Below the pieces are notes generated by a model that was given only the letters and a program-made list of their open reading frames with translations, was not told where the DNA came from and did not search any database. A program made the position numbers and the translations under genes. A stretch of 64,000 bases of DNA from Jatrophihabitans sp035642535 (GTDB lineage: Bacteria; Actinomycetota; Actinomycetes; Mycobacteriales; Jatrophihabitantaceae). Shown here piece by piece: positions 16,569-25,109 of this stretch (the stretch's first letter is position 1; every line of letters starts with the position of its first letter). The DNA lies in assembly GCA_035642535.1 (NCBI GenBank), contig DASQSE010000124.1, positions 1 through 64,000 on the forward strand, written 5' to 3'.

Positions 16569-19139
16569 GTGGTCAGCGCGCAATCCAGGGGCATAGCACG
16601 CCTCGACGAGTCACTTACGTCGCCGGATCCTGCGGGCGCGGCGAGCTGGGAGGAACTCAGCGCTCGGCTTCGGCTGCTGCGCGCGTGGTCCGGGCTCAGC
16701 TATCGCGACCTGCACCGCGGTGTGGTGCGGCTGCGACGCGGCCGCGGCACCCAGGAGATCCCGGTCTACAACACGGTGTACCGGTGCCTGCAGCCCGATC
16801 GGGCCCGGCTCGACGTCGACCTCGTCGCTGACATCGCCACGGTCCTGCTCGGCGACCCGGCCGCGGCGCGTCGCTGGCGGCAGGCCGGCGTCGAGATCGC
16901 GGGAGAGGCCCGCACCGCGAACCTGCCGACCGTGTCGATCGGCCAGCCCGTCATGGCCCGTCAGTTCGTCGGGCGTCACGACGACGTGGCTCGGTTGCTC
17001 GCGGCCCTCGAGACCCAGGATCGAAAACGGCCGGCGGTGTGCTCCGTCGTCGGCATGCCTGGGGTGGGCAAGACGTCGATCGTCCACCATGTGGCGCAAC
17101 TGCTCACCTTGCGCGAGGCCGGCTCGGTCGCCATGTGGGTCGACCTCGGTGGGTCGCGAGGCGATCGTCAGCCGGCGAGCAGTGCGACGGTCCTCGACGC
17201 AATGCTGAATGCGTTAGGCGTCACGCAGTCCGGTCTGCACGGTCTCACGGCGGGCGCGCGTCGTGCCGAGCTCGCACGTCGACTGACGGAGCGACATGCC
17301 GTCGTGGTGCTCGACGATGCCGCATCGTCCGCGCAGGTCCGCGCGGTCATCGCACCGCGTGGCCGGAGCACCGTGCTGGTGACGAGCCGCCGTGCGCTTG
17401 CCGGCCTGCCCGGGGTGTCCGTCACGCTGTCGGAGTTGACCGACGCTGATGCCGTCGATCTGATTCAGGCCGAGGTCGGCGCGGACCGCGTTGCCGCAGA
17501 GTCGGCCGCCGCGCGCGGTCTCATCGCGATGACCGGCCGGCTGCCGATCGCGATCACGTTGCTTGCCGGCCAGGTGCGTGCTCGTCCTGATTGGACGCTG
17601 GCTGATCATCTCGACCGACTACGTGCCCGCCGCGAGCGACTACGCCTCGAGGATGCGGTTGATGCCGCGCTCACCAGGTCCTACGAACAGCTTTCAGATC
17701 CCGCGAAGCACGCGTTGCGATCCGTGGCGCTGCATCCGGGACCACACTTCGACCTGTACGTCGCAAACGCTCTGATCGGCGCGGAACTGTCGATCGCGCG
17801 GCGCTCGCTGGCGGAGTTGCGCGCTGCGAATCTGGTCGCCGAGCGAGGTGGCGGTCGATTCGCGCTGCATGACCTCGTCCGGGTCTTCGCAACTGCCTGT
17901 GGCCAGGACGAGGACGCGGCCGGTGCGCGGCAGCACGCGATCGACCGCGAGCGAAGCTACTACCAGCTCGCCTCGGCTCGAGCGATGGACCAATTCGCGC
18001 CCGAGGAGCGGCATAGCCGTCCCAGCCATCCGTCGTGCGGATTGCCGACCCCCGACCTGGCCGGGCGAGCTGCGGCGACCGAGTGGCTGGACGCCGAACG
18101 CGCGAACCTGATCTGCACGGCGCTGCTCGCCGATGAGCAGAATCAGCCGGCGCATGTGCAGCAGCTGTCGCGGATCCTGTATCGCTACCTGGACGCGGGC
18201 GGTCACTATCAGGAGGCCGAACAGCTGCACTCGCGGGCCAGCCGCGGGCCGGACGAGTCTGCCGCGGCGCATGCATCGGTCAGCCTCGGTATCACCCAGA
18301 TCACCACCGGCCGTGCCGCCGCGGGCCGCAACAACGTGGCTCAGGCGCTGTCCGTATTTCAGGAGCTCGGCGATCGTCGCGGCGCGGCCCGGGCGCTCGT
18401 GACGCTGGGGATCATCGCGTGGCACACCGGCGATTACCCGAGGGCGGTCGACCACCTCACGCGTGGCATCGATCTCCTTGCCGGCGTTGATCCATCGGCC
18501 GAGGCAGCAGCGTTGGGCAGCCTCGGCATCGTCCACTTCCTGCAGGGTGACAACGAGTTGGCGCTCGCCGATTACGACCGCTCGGCGGCGACCGCGCGCT
18601 CGGTCGGCGATGCGAACATCGAGGCGCAGGCGTTGATCAATGCCGCCCAGGCCTACGAACGGTGCAACCGCCTCGATGACGCGGCGCGGTGCCTGGCCCG
18701 CGGCACCGAGCTCGCCGAGTCGATCGGCAACCTCATCGCGCTCGCCGACGCGCTCAACCAACGAGCGGCGCTGCAGCTCCGAGCGGGGGATCCGAGCCAG
18801 GCGATCGCGACGTGCACCCGGGCGCTGGCCACGGTCAGACAGTACGAAATCGTCGAACTGGAGATCCAAGTACTCGACACACTCGCGCGAGCCTTGTTCG
18901 CGCAGGACGATCTCGAGACCGCAGTTGAGCACCATCGGCGACAACTCGCGCTGTCCAGCGAGCTCGGCGACCGATACAACCAGGCACAAGCCCATGACGG
19001 CATCGCCCGATGCAGCGCCCGCGAGGGCAAGCCGGCACAGGCAAGGCGCCATTGGGAGCGAGCCCGAACGTTGTTCGCCGAGCTCGGAAACCCGGCGGCA
19101 TCGAACATCGACGGCCTGCTTGCTGAGCTGACCGCCTGA
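16569..19139 (+). CDS. NB-ARC/TPR (STAND-type) signalling or regulatory ATPase
   Basis: The protein has 856 residues from GTG 16569; a TTG at 16500 with GGTGGA upstream is an alternative. An N-terminal helical region (WEELSARLRLLRAWSGLSYRDLHRG) resembles an XRE-type helix-turn-helix. Next comes an NB-ARC ATPase with Walker A GMPGVGKTS (Lys168), Walker B VVVLDDAA and a TSRR sensor. The C-terminal half is tetratricopeptide repeats (for example ALGSLGIVHFLQGDNELALADYDR). This is the AfsR-like layout without an SARP domain. Such proteins act as nucleotide-gated switches controlling transcription. The ligand is unknown; the divergent phospholipase gene is a candidate target. Confidence 0.82.
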   Translation: MVSAQSRGIARLDESLTSPDPAGAASWEELSARLRLLRAWSGLSYRDLHRGVVRLRRGRGTQEIPVYNTVYRCLQPDRARLDVDLVADIATVLLGDPAAARRWRQAGVEIAGEARTANLPTVSIGQPVMARQFVGRHDDVARLLAALETQDRKRPAVCSVVGMPGVGKTSIVHHVAQLLTLREAGSVAMWVDLGGSRGDRQPASSATVLDAMLNALGVTQSGLHGLTAGARRAELARRLTERHAVVVLDDAASSAQVRAVIAPRGRSTVLVTSRRALAGLPGVSVTLSELTDADAVDLIQAEVGADRVAAESAAARGLIAMTGRLPIAITLLAGQVRARPDWTLADHLDRLRARRERLRLEDAVDAALTRSYEQLSDPAKHALRSVALHPGPHFDLYVANALIGAELSIARRSLAELRAANLVAERGGGRFALHDLVRVFATACGQDEDAAGARQHAIDRERSYYQLASARAMDQFAPEERHSRPSHPSCGLPTPDLAGRAAATEWLDAERANLICTALLADEQNQPAHVQQLSRILYRYLDAGGHYQEAEQLHSRASRGPDESAAAHASVSLGITQITTGRAAAGRNNVAQALSVFQELGDRRGAARALVTLGIIAWHTGDYPRAVDHLTRGIDLLAGVDPSAEAAALGSLGIVHFLQGDNELALADYDRSAATARSVGDANIEAQALINAAQAYERCNRLDDAARCLARGTELAESIGNLIALADALNQRAALQLRAGDPSQAIATCTRALATVRQYEIVELEIQVLDTLARALFAQDDLETAVEHHRRQLALSSELGDRYNQAQAHDGIARCSAREGKPAQARRHWERARTLFAELGNPAASNIDGLLAELTA

Positions 19140-19263
19140 CCTCGCGACCGGGTGCTCCGCGCCGTTGCCGCGGATTCATGTGCCGGTTCTGTACCGATTG
19201 GCCCGATTGGGTGCACAATCTGATTGATCATCACCGGGCTGGTTGGCTTGGCTGGGGGCAGAT

Positions 19264-20397
19264 ATGCAGCGGCGCGGCTATCTCTTGATCGCGGCTCTGA
19301 CCGGCGTGGCAGTCGCGGCGGCGGCCGGCTCAGCGATCGCGAATTCTCATCTGCGCAGCGGTCGGCCGGATGCGGAGGAAAACGAGGAGGTCCGAGCCGC
19401 GCCGAATTCGTCGACCGGCTCCTGCGGTGTGGAGCGCTGGTCGGTGAAGACCGGGACTGACGCCGACGCCGGCAAGATCAACCTGCAGTCGACGACGTCG
19501 ACCACGATCGCGGCGCTCGACGCGCTGCCCGCCCCCGCAACGCTGCCGTCGAACAACCGCGTGCAGCCCACCGAGACGACGGTCTTTCGCCTGACGGCGA
19601 CCCTGACGGAGTACAAGCTCGAGGCGGACTCCGACTATCACCTCGTGCTCTCCGACGGGGCCGGGCACACGATGATCAGCGAGATCCCCGACCCGGCCTG
19701 TGTCGGCTCGTCGAGTCCGTTGCGCACCAGCATCCAGACGGCACGCGGCCAGTTCGACGCCAAGTACACCCCTACCGGCACCTTCCAGACCGCCAACGTC
19801 GCGGTGACGGTCACCGGTGTCGGCTTCTTCGACTTCCTGCACGGACAGACCGGCGTCGCGCCCAACGGCATCGAATTACACGCCCTGCTCGACATCCAAT
19901 TCGGCACCGGGCCGCCGCCCGGTTGCAGCGGCCAGCTCATCGGCAACCCGGGCTTCGAGACCGGCAGCGCGGCACCGTGGAGCGCCAGCAGCGGCGTCGT
20001 CAGTAACAGCGCCAACGAACCACCGCACTCCGGCAGTTGGGACGCCTGGCTCGACGGCTACGGCAGCACGCATTCCGACACGCTGGCCCAACCGGTCAGC
20101 CTGCCCACCGCGTGCAACACCTACCCGTTCAACTTCTGGATGCACATCGACACCGACGAGACCACCACGACCACGAAATACGACACCCTCAAACTCCAGG
20201 TGTTGAACTCCTCGGGCACGGTGCTCTCGACCTTGTACACGTACTCGAATCTGAACCGCAACACCGGTTACAGCCAGCACAGCTTCAACCTGGCCGCGTA
20301 CGCCGGCCAAACCGTGACGATCAAGTTCACCGGCGTCGAAGACGCCACGATGCAAACCTCCTTCGTCCTCGACGACACCTCGCTTGCGCTCACGTGA
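19264..20397 (+). CDS. secreted two-domain protein with C-terminal jelly-roll (CBM-like) domain
   Basis: This 377-residue exported protein starts at ATG 19264, preceded by GGGGGCAGAT, with a signal peptide (RRGYLLIAALTGVAVAAAAGSAIA). The N-terminal domain, from SCGVERWSVKTGTDADA to about residue 215, has short beta motifs ending in GIELHALLDIQF. It resembles domains of secreted nucleases or esterases whose catalytic part is elsewhere, but I see no catalytic triad. The C-terminal domain (LIGNPGFETGSAAPWSASSG ... SFVLDDTSLAL) is a typical carbohydrate-binding-like jelly roll. Its role is probably in binding extracellular material; the exact function is unknown. Confidence 0.7.
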   Translation: MQRRGYLLIAALTGVAVAAAAGSAIANSHLRSGRPDAEENEEVRAAPNSSTGSCGVERWSVKTGTDADAGKINLQSTTSTTIAALDALPAPATLPSNNRVQPTETTVFRLTATLTEYKLEADSDYHLVLSDGAGHTMISEIPDPACVGSSSPLRTSIQTARGQFDAKYTPTGTFQTANVAVTVTGVGFFDFLHGQTGVAPNGIELHALLDIQFGTGPPPGCSGQLIGNPGFETGSAAPWSASSGVVSNSANEPPHSGSWDAWLDGYGSTHSDTLAQPVSLPTACNTYPFNFWMHIDTDETTTTTKYDTLKLQVLNSSGTVLSTLYTYSNLNRNTGYSQHSFNLAAYAGQTVTIKFTGVEDATMQTSFVLDDTSLALT

Positions 20398-20626
20398 TCC
20401 GCGGTGACGTGATCCGCTTGTTTGCGCCCGGGCGGCAAGCGGGTATCTGCCTGCCATGGCCGATCTGCTCGTCGTAGTCCTGCTCCTGGTAGGTGGCGCC
20501 TCAGCTGCTGAGCTGGTGCGGGCGACTTGCCAACGGCAGCTGGCAACGCCGGTTCGCTCCCGCCCGCCGGCCGACCACGCGGTACCCGGGGCGTCAGACG
20601 TGCCCGCAGCTTGATCGACCGCCGCC

Positions 20627-20941
20627 CGCCGGCGTGGTCCACGGTGCGGCTTCGCCAGCGGCCGCAGATCGGCATCTTCGCGCTCGGCACGCTTTCGCAC
20701 GGCTATGTCGAGTTCGACCGGTTGCCCGACACCGAACCAGCTGCGCTGGTGGCGGCCGCGGCGGGCATCACGGAGCCGCGCACCACGATGGGCGGAGTCA
20801 ATCTGGTCAGCGGAGTCCGCCGCCGCTGTGGGCGGCGAACGCGACGCGCTCGCCTACTACTCGCGGCCGCTGACGGGCGTGTACTACGTCGCCCCGTCGC
20901 TCGACGACCTCGGCGGGTACGCCGCAGGCAACGCGCCTTGA
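20627..20941 (+). pseudogene. internally deleted Dyp-type peroxidase remnant
   Basis: The left part reads PQIGIFALGTLSHGYVEFD and then MGGVNLVSGVR, like the N-terminal strand and loop of a Dyp-type peroxidase. A frame change then gives PPPLWAA, as expected of GVRPxLWAA. A second change gives ERDALAYYSRPLTGVYYVAPSLDDL, matching the family's C-terminus (compare PVTGGYYFAPSLDKL in YfeX-like proteins). About 200 residues between, including the GXXDG motif and the haem-ligand histidine, are missing. The gene cannot make a peroxidase. Confidence 0.6.
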
Positions 20942-22063
20942 TCAGCTGCGCGCCGGATCGGGTCGCCAAGGGACGTACTCCCCGTCAGCCGCGGCCGCAG
21001 TGGCACGCGCCGACTCGAGTTGGTAGTCGGTAATCCCGCCCAATTCCCATGGGCTCGCCGACCCGGCGTCGAGCGCAGTGGCGTCCTTGGGGACGAGCCC
21101 TACCTCGTCGCGCACGACCCGCACCGGACGGTCGGCGATCGCGAACCAGTCGAGGTCGAGGAAGTCGTGGCTGCCCGTCGTGAGCGCGCCGCGGCGCATC
21201 GCATCGGCCAGCCGGGTCGCCATGCCGGAGGTGTGCATGTGGCCGGCGTCGGCCTCGAACAGCCCGGCGCCGGCGGCGAGGTAGCCGGTCTCGAACAGCG
21301 AGACGACCATGGCCAGCAGGCTGAATGCGCGCGGGTCGTCGTTCGCGCGCGCCATGAACGCGAAGACCTCGATCTCGTTCTCGAGCGCTGTGCCGTAGCC
21401 GGCCAGCACGTGTACCCAGTCGTGCTGCGCCAGTAGGGGAGGCGCCGAACCGGGCAGCCCGGGAAAGGTGAATCCGCGGTCGCGGTAGAAGTCTGCGACG
21501 CCGCGGCCGAGGCTGCCCACGGGCAGCTCGGCGAGCGACCGCCAGCGCGCCGCCAATGCAGTGTCGTCGACGACCTGTCCCCACGAGGACATGAGCTCGC
21601 TGGTGTGCAACGCGCTGAGCCGATCCGGCGAAAGCGAGGCCAGATAGCCGTTGCGCGCGAAGTCGGCATTGGCGAGGTCGAGCGCCCCGGACGCGTACTG
21701 CTCGGCGACATCGACCATGTCTTCGCGCACCCGCAGCGTCTCGGCGAACGCGTGCAGCCGCGCGGCCACTTCGACGGGCAGCGGGCGGACGACGAACCCC
21801 ACGAGCAGCATGATCTGGACGATGCGGGTTCGGAAGATCTCGTTGCGCCGGGCGAGGCCGGCTGCGAAGTCGGCCGCTTCGATCGGCGTGCAGCGGCTCG
21901 GGTCGATGTCGTGCCCGGTCATCGAATGGAACAGCGCTCGGACGAGCAGGTCCTGCAAGGGCGTGAGGCCGCCCGGCCCGCTGACCGCGGTGACCACGCC
22001 GCGGCCGAGGAAGGCGACCTCCGGCGCGTCGGGTGGGGTGAGCAGAACGTCAGGGCTCAGCAC
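20942..22063 (-). CDS. Coq4-like protein with an N-terminal TerB-like helical domain
   Basis: This is a 373-residue soluble, mostly helical protein. Residues 30-125 (LTPLQDLLVRALFHSMTGHD ... REDMVDVAEQY) resemble a TerB-like helical domain. The C-terminal part holds His214-Asp215-x2-His218-x11-Glu230 (QHDWVHVLAGYGTALENE), the metal-binding motif of Coq4-family proteins of ubiquinone biosynthesis. Actinomycetes use menaquinone, so the role here is not ubiquinone synthesis in the usual sense; Coq4-like enzymes are linked to C1 decarboxylation/hydroxylation of quinone rings. The family call rests on the motif. Function unknown. Confidence 0.55.
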   Translation of the reverse strand: MLSPDVLLTPPDAPEVAFLGRGVVTAVSGPGGLTPLQDLLVRALFHSMTGHDIDPSRCTPIEAADFAAGLARRNEIFRTRIVQIMLLVGFVVRPLPVEVAARLHAFAETLRVREDMVDVAEQYASGALDLANADFARNGYLASLSPDRLSALHTSELMSSWGQVVDDTALAARWRSLAELPVGSLGRGVADFYRDRGFTFPGLPGSAPPLLAQHDWVHVLAGYGTALENEIEVFAFMARANDDPRAFSLLAMVVSLFETGYLAAGAGLFEADAGHMHTSGMATRLADAMRRGALTTGSHDFLDLDWFAIADRPVRVVRDEVGLVPKDATALDAGSASPWELGGITDYQLESARATAAAADGEYVPWRPDPARS

Positions 22064-22120
22064 GCCTGCATCATCACCGGCCGGTTGCGCGATTCCAAGC
22101 TATTTGGTCACGCTGGCCGG

Positions 22121-22753
22121 TCAGAGGCCGCGCGCGATCACGTCGAGCACGGTCTGCAGGGCGTGCTGGTGCTCGGCTGCTGGAAGGTCGCGCAGCGGGC
22201 CGTCGTTGAGCAGCGTCGCGAGCCCGTGCACGCCTGACCAGGCGGCGTACTCCAGACCGGGGCGTCGGGCGGCCGGGATCGCACCGACCTCGACGAGTTC
22301 GTCGAGGCGCGCGCTGAGCAGTTCGTACGGACCCAGCCCGCTGGCGCCCACGCCCTCGCCCGGCGCGATGCTGTGCGTGCCGCGCGGGACGGCGAAGGCG
22401 GTGCGAAACCAGCCCGGTTCGGTGACGGCGAACTCCACGTAGGCCGCGCCGAGGGCGTTGAGTCGGGCCCACGCGGCGGTCGGCGGATCCGATTCGGGGA
22501 GCTCGGCCATCCGACGCTCCATCAGCAGCGCGAGCTGGCTCATGCATCGTTCGCAGACCGCGCGCAGCAACTCGTCGTGATCGGCGAAGTGCCGATATGC
22601 CGCGTTGTGCGACGCCCCGGCTGCGCGCGTCGCTGCACGCAGACCCACTGCCTCAGGGCCCGCTTCGCGGGCCAGTTCGAGGCCCGCCTCGACGAGCGCG
22701 TCCCGCAGCCGGCCGTGGTGGTACGGGCGATTCGAAGAATTTGCCGCGGGCAT
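22121..22753 (-). CDS. TetR-family transcriptional regulator
   Basis: This 210-residue regulator has an N-terminal TetR helix-turn-helix (LRDALVEAGLELAREAGPEA ... ASHNAAYRHFADHDELLRAV) and a variable ligand-binding domain of the WHG/TetR_C type. The ATG at 22753 is chosen because the longer frame extends across the divergent efflux gene's leader and start. It is divergent from an EmrB/QacA-type transporter 76 bases away and probably represses it. A pair of near-identical 17-base repeats lies in the gap. Confidence 0.88.
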   Translation of the reverse strand: MPAANSSNRPYHHGRLRDALVEAGLELAREAGPEAVGLRAATRAAGASHNAAYRHFADHDELLRAVCERCMSQLALLMERRMAELPESDPPTAAWARLNALGAAYVEFAVTEPGWFRTAFAVPRGTHSIAPGEGVGASGLGPYELLSARLDELVEVGAIPAARRPGLEYAAWSGVHGLATLLNDGPLRDLPAAEHQHALQTVLDVIARGL

Positions 22754-22805
22754 GTTGACAGTGTCCACTTGGAAGTGCATCATTGTCAATGTTGTCACTG
22801 TCCAC
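22752..22805. promoter_or_regulatory. paired direct repeats in the TetR/efflux intergenic region, candidate operators
   Basis: ATGTTGACAGTGTCCAC (22752-22768) and ATGTTGTCACTGTCCAC (22789-22805) agree at 15 of 17 bases and are 37 bases apart. The first contains the palindrome GACAGTGTC and the start codon of the TetR gene on the other strand. A TTGACA (-35 like) for the efflux gene sits inside it. Confidence 0.5.
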
Positions 22806-22829
22806 ATCGAAGTCGAGGAGCGGTCCCCG

Positions 22830-24392
22830 ATGACCACACTGAGCCCCCGCCGCCGGCTGGCGATCCTCGCGACCGCCTGCCTCGCGGTGTTCGCGATCAA
22901 CCTGGACACCACCATCGTCAACGTCGCGTTGCCGGACATGGCCCGCCAGCTGAGCGCCACAACTCGCGATCTGCAATGGATCGTCGACGGCTACAACCTG
23001 GCCTTCGCCGCACTCGTCCTGATGGCCGGCTCGCTCGGCGACCGGTTCGGTCGTCGGCCCGCGCTGCTGATCGGGCTGCTCGGATTCGCGGCCGCCAGCG
23101 GCGTCGGCGCCATGGCCACGTCCGCCGGCGCGCTCGTCATCGTCCGCGTGGTCATGGGCACCTTCGCGGCGCTGATCTTCCCCACCACGTTGTCGATCAT
23201 CACGAACGCGTACCCGGAGCGCGCCGAGCGGGCCAAGGCGATCGGCGTGTGGGGTGCGGTCACCGGCCTCGGCGTCGCGGTCGGCCCGGTCACCGGTGGC
23301 GTGCTGCTCGCGCACTTCTGGTGGGGCAGCGTGTTCCTCGCTCTCGTTCCTGTCGCGCTGCTCGCCGCCGGTCTCGCCTACGTGCTTGTGCCCGAGTCGA
23401 GTGACCCTGCTGCGGCGCGTATCGATCTGCCCGGACTGGCGACGTCCTCGGCCGCCGTCGGGCTGCTCGTCTACACGATCATCGAGGCGCCCACCCGCGG
23501 CTGGACCGCCCCCTGGTCGCTGGCCGGTTTCGCCGCCACCGCCGTTCTCACCGCTGCCTTCGTCCTCATCGAACGCCGCCAGGAGAACCCGATGCTCGAC
23601 GTCACGCTGTTCCGCACCCCGGCCTTCTCCGCGGCCAGCGGCTCGGTCACCGTCGCCTTCTTCGCGTTGTTCGGCTTCATCTTCCTGATCACGCAGTACT
23701 TCCAGTTCATCCGCGGCTACGGCGCGCTGTCCACCGGCGTGCGGATCCTGCCCGTCGCGCTCACGATCGCGGTCGGCTCGGTGCTCGGCGCGCTGTTCGC
23801 CGGCCGGCTGGGCACTCGCGCGCTCGTCGCGACCGGTCTGCTGCTGCTCGGCTCGTCGTTCGCGTGGATCTCGACCTCGCCGACCTACGTTTCGTACAGC
23901 GTCGTCGTGGCCCAGATGGTGCTGATGGGCACCGGCCTCGGCCTGACCACCGCGCCGGCCACTGAATCGATCCTGAGCGTCCTTCCACCGGCCAAGGCCG
24001 GCGTCGGTTCGGCCGTCAACGACGCCACCCGCGAGACCGGCGGCACCCTCGGCGTCGCCGTCATCGGCAGCATCTTCACCTCGATCTACGCCCACCACCT
24101 CGCCGGCACGTCGGTCGCCGACCTGCCGCACCACGTCGCGAGCGCCGCCCGCGAATCCGTCGGCGCCGCGTTCGCCGCAGCCGGCCACGCGAAGCCCGCG
24201 ATCGGCCACCAACTGGTCAGCGACATCAACGCGTCGTTCATGAGCGGCCTGCACGTGGCGTGCCTGGTTGCCGCGGGCATCTGCGTCCTCGGCGCGCTCG
24301 CCGCCCAGCTGCTGCCCGGGCGCCGAGAACTCGCCACCAGCCGCCCCGAGCTCGTCACCACGCCCGCCGTTCCCGAGCCGGCGCCGGCCTGA
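22830..24392 (+). CDS. MFS drug efflux transporter, DHA2 (EmrB/QacA) type
   Basis: This 520-residue integral membrane protein has the hydrophobic pattern of a 14-helix DHA2 transporter. Diagnostic motifs are LDTTIVNVALPDM in helix 1, the loop GSLGDRFGRRPALL after helix 2, and VWGAVTGLGVAVGPVTGG in helix 5 (motif C of antiporters). Members expel drugs or toxic metabolites by proton antiport. The ATG at 22830 follows GAGGAG at 22815-22820. The divergent TetR gene probably controls it. The substrate cannot be read from sequence. Confidence 0.9.
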   Translation: MTTLSPRRRLAILATACLAVFAINLDTTIVNVALPDMARQLSATTRDLQWIVDGYNLAFAALVLMAGSLGDRFGRRPALLIGLLGFAAASGVGAMATSAGALVIVRVVMGTFAALIFPTTLSIITNAYPERAERAKAIGVWGAVTGLGVAVGPVTGGVLLAHFWWGSVFLALVPVALLAAGLAYVLVPESSDPAAARIDLPGLATSSAAVGLLVYTIIEAPTRGWTAPWSLAGFAATAVLTAAFVLIERRQENPMLDVTLFRTPAFSAASGSVTVAFFALFGFIFLITQYFQFIRGYGALSTGVRILPVALTIAVGSVLGALFAGRLGTRALVATGLLLLGSSFAWISTSPTYVSYSVVVAQMVLMGTGLGLTTAPATESILSVLPPAKAGVGSAVNDATRETGGTLGVAVIGSIFTSIYAHHLAGTSVADLPHHVASAARESVGAAFAAAGHAKPAIGHQLVSDINASFMSGLHVACLVAAGICVLGALAAQLLPGRRELATSRPELVTTPAVPEPAPA

Positions 24393-24419
24393 CCCGGCGA
24401 GCAGCCGCCGCCCAATACA

Positions 24420-24467
24420 AGTTGTCCGCCCTTCGGCACGCCATCGCGCGCCGCAGGGCGGACAACT
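24420..24467. terminator. inverted repeat downstream of the efflux gene
   Basis: AGTTGTCCGCCCT (24420-24432) and its exact complement (24455-24467) form a 13-base stem with a 22-base loop, 28 bases past the MFS stop. It is a probable terminator, though the long loop also fits a mobile-repeat remnant. Confidence 0.5.
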
Positions 24468-24518
24468 CGCGATGGGGAGGGCGTAACAAATCTCGGCGGC
24501 CCGACGGTAGACAGAACA

Positions 24519-24644
24519 GACATGCCGTGCCGGTCGGACTTGTCAGGATCTCGTGAGGACTGCCCCCCTTCCGCGAAACCTGCATGACGCCGTAGCTCGA
24601 AGCGCTGCGTCATTCCCCGGCCAAGCCTGGCGGCACGGCATGTC
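24519..24644. repeat. 126-base element bounded by 14-base inverted repeats
   Basis: The gene-free stretch 24393-24707 holds, besides the hairpin at 24420-24467, GACATGCCGTGCCG (24519-24532) and its exact complement (24631-24644). Inside is a second hairpin ATGACGC/GCGTCAT (24584-24590 and 24607-24613). No convincing ORF or tRNA is present. It could be a MITE-like element or a structured RNA. Confidence 0.4.
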
Positions 24645-24707
24645 ACTTCTAACTGGGCGAACCCGCTCGGGTCCCATGTAGCGGCACGGGCGGAGACGCG
24701 TGAATCC

Positions 24708-25109
24708 GTGACGGAGTATCAGTTCTTTCGGTTGGTCGGAGAGCCGGCGTCGGCGTCACCGCTGTTCGATGCGCTCTCGTCGACATCGCGTGTGGTTCTC
24801 ACCCCGAGGCCCATGGCCGGTCTGCGCGAATTCCTTCTCGCCCGCATCATCGAGGACGAAAGCTGGGCTCGCGGGCCCGGCTACGGCGACGCGCTGACGG
24901 ATCCCGCCCGGCTGCTGTACGAGTGCACGGCCAAACGGATGATCGTCGCCGTCCACTCCATCGGCCCGGCGGCACCCTCGACCGGTGACACTGCGCAACC
25001 GCGAGAACACTGCGCCCACGACGGGACGGTCTATCCCTGCCTGACGCTGCGCGCTCTGGCGCTGCCCTACGCCAACCACCCCGACTTCCAGGGCGAGTGG
25101 CGGTTCTAG
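24708..25109 (+). CDS. DUF6221-like protein
   Basis: This 133-residue protein has the features of the actinobacterial DUF6221 family: a start such as LREFLLARIIEDESWA, a middle DPARLLYECTAKRMIV, and the ending LTLRALALPYANHPDFQGEW. Members are common in actinomycete genomes and mobile elements; their function is not known. The GTG start is tentative, and the N-terminal 40 residues before MAGLREF may not all be coding. The 3' end overlaps the convergent tyrosine phenol-lyase gene by four bases. Confidence 0.65.
   Translation: MTEYQFFRLVGEPASASPLFDALSSTSRVVLTPRPMAGLREFLLARIIEDESWARGPGYGDALTDPARLLYECTAKRMIVAVHSIGPAAPSTGDTAQPREHCAHDGTVYPCLTLRALALPYANHPDFQGEWRF

Noticed and set aside
20456..20614. 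52-codon frame starting MADLLVVVLLLVGG, signal-like
   Set aside because: No ribosome binding site, no known family, and it sits in front of a decayed peroxidase gene; more likely degraded sequence.
24660..24707. Possible tRNA or attachment-site remnant before the DUF6221-like gene
   Set aside because: The GC-rich short repeats do not fold into a cloverleaf and no integrase is nearby.
24708..25109. Prophage or integrative element marked by the DUF6221-like gene
   Set aside because: No phage, conjugation or recombinase genes flank it; neighbours are ordinary metabolic genes.
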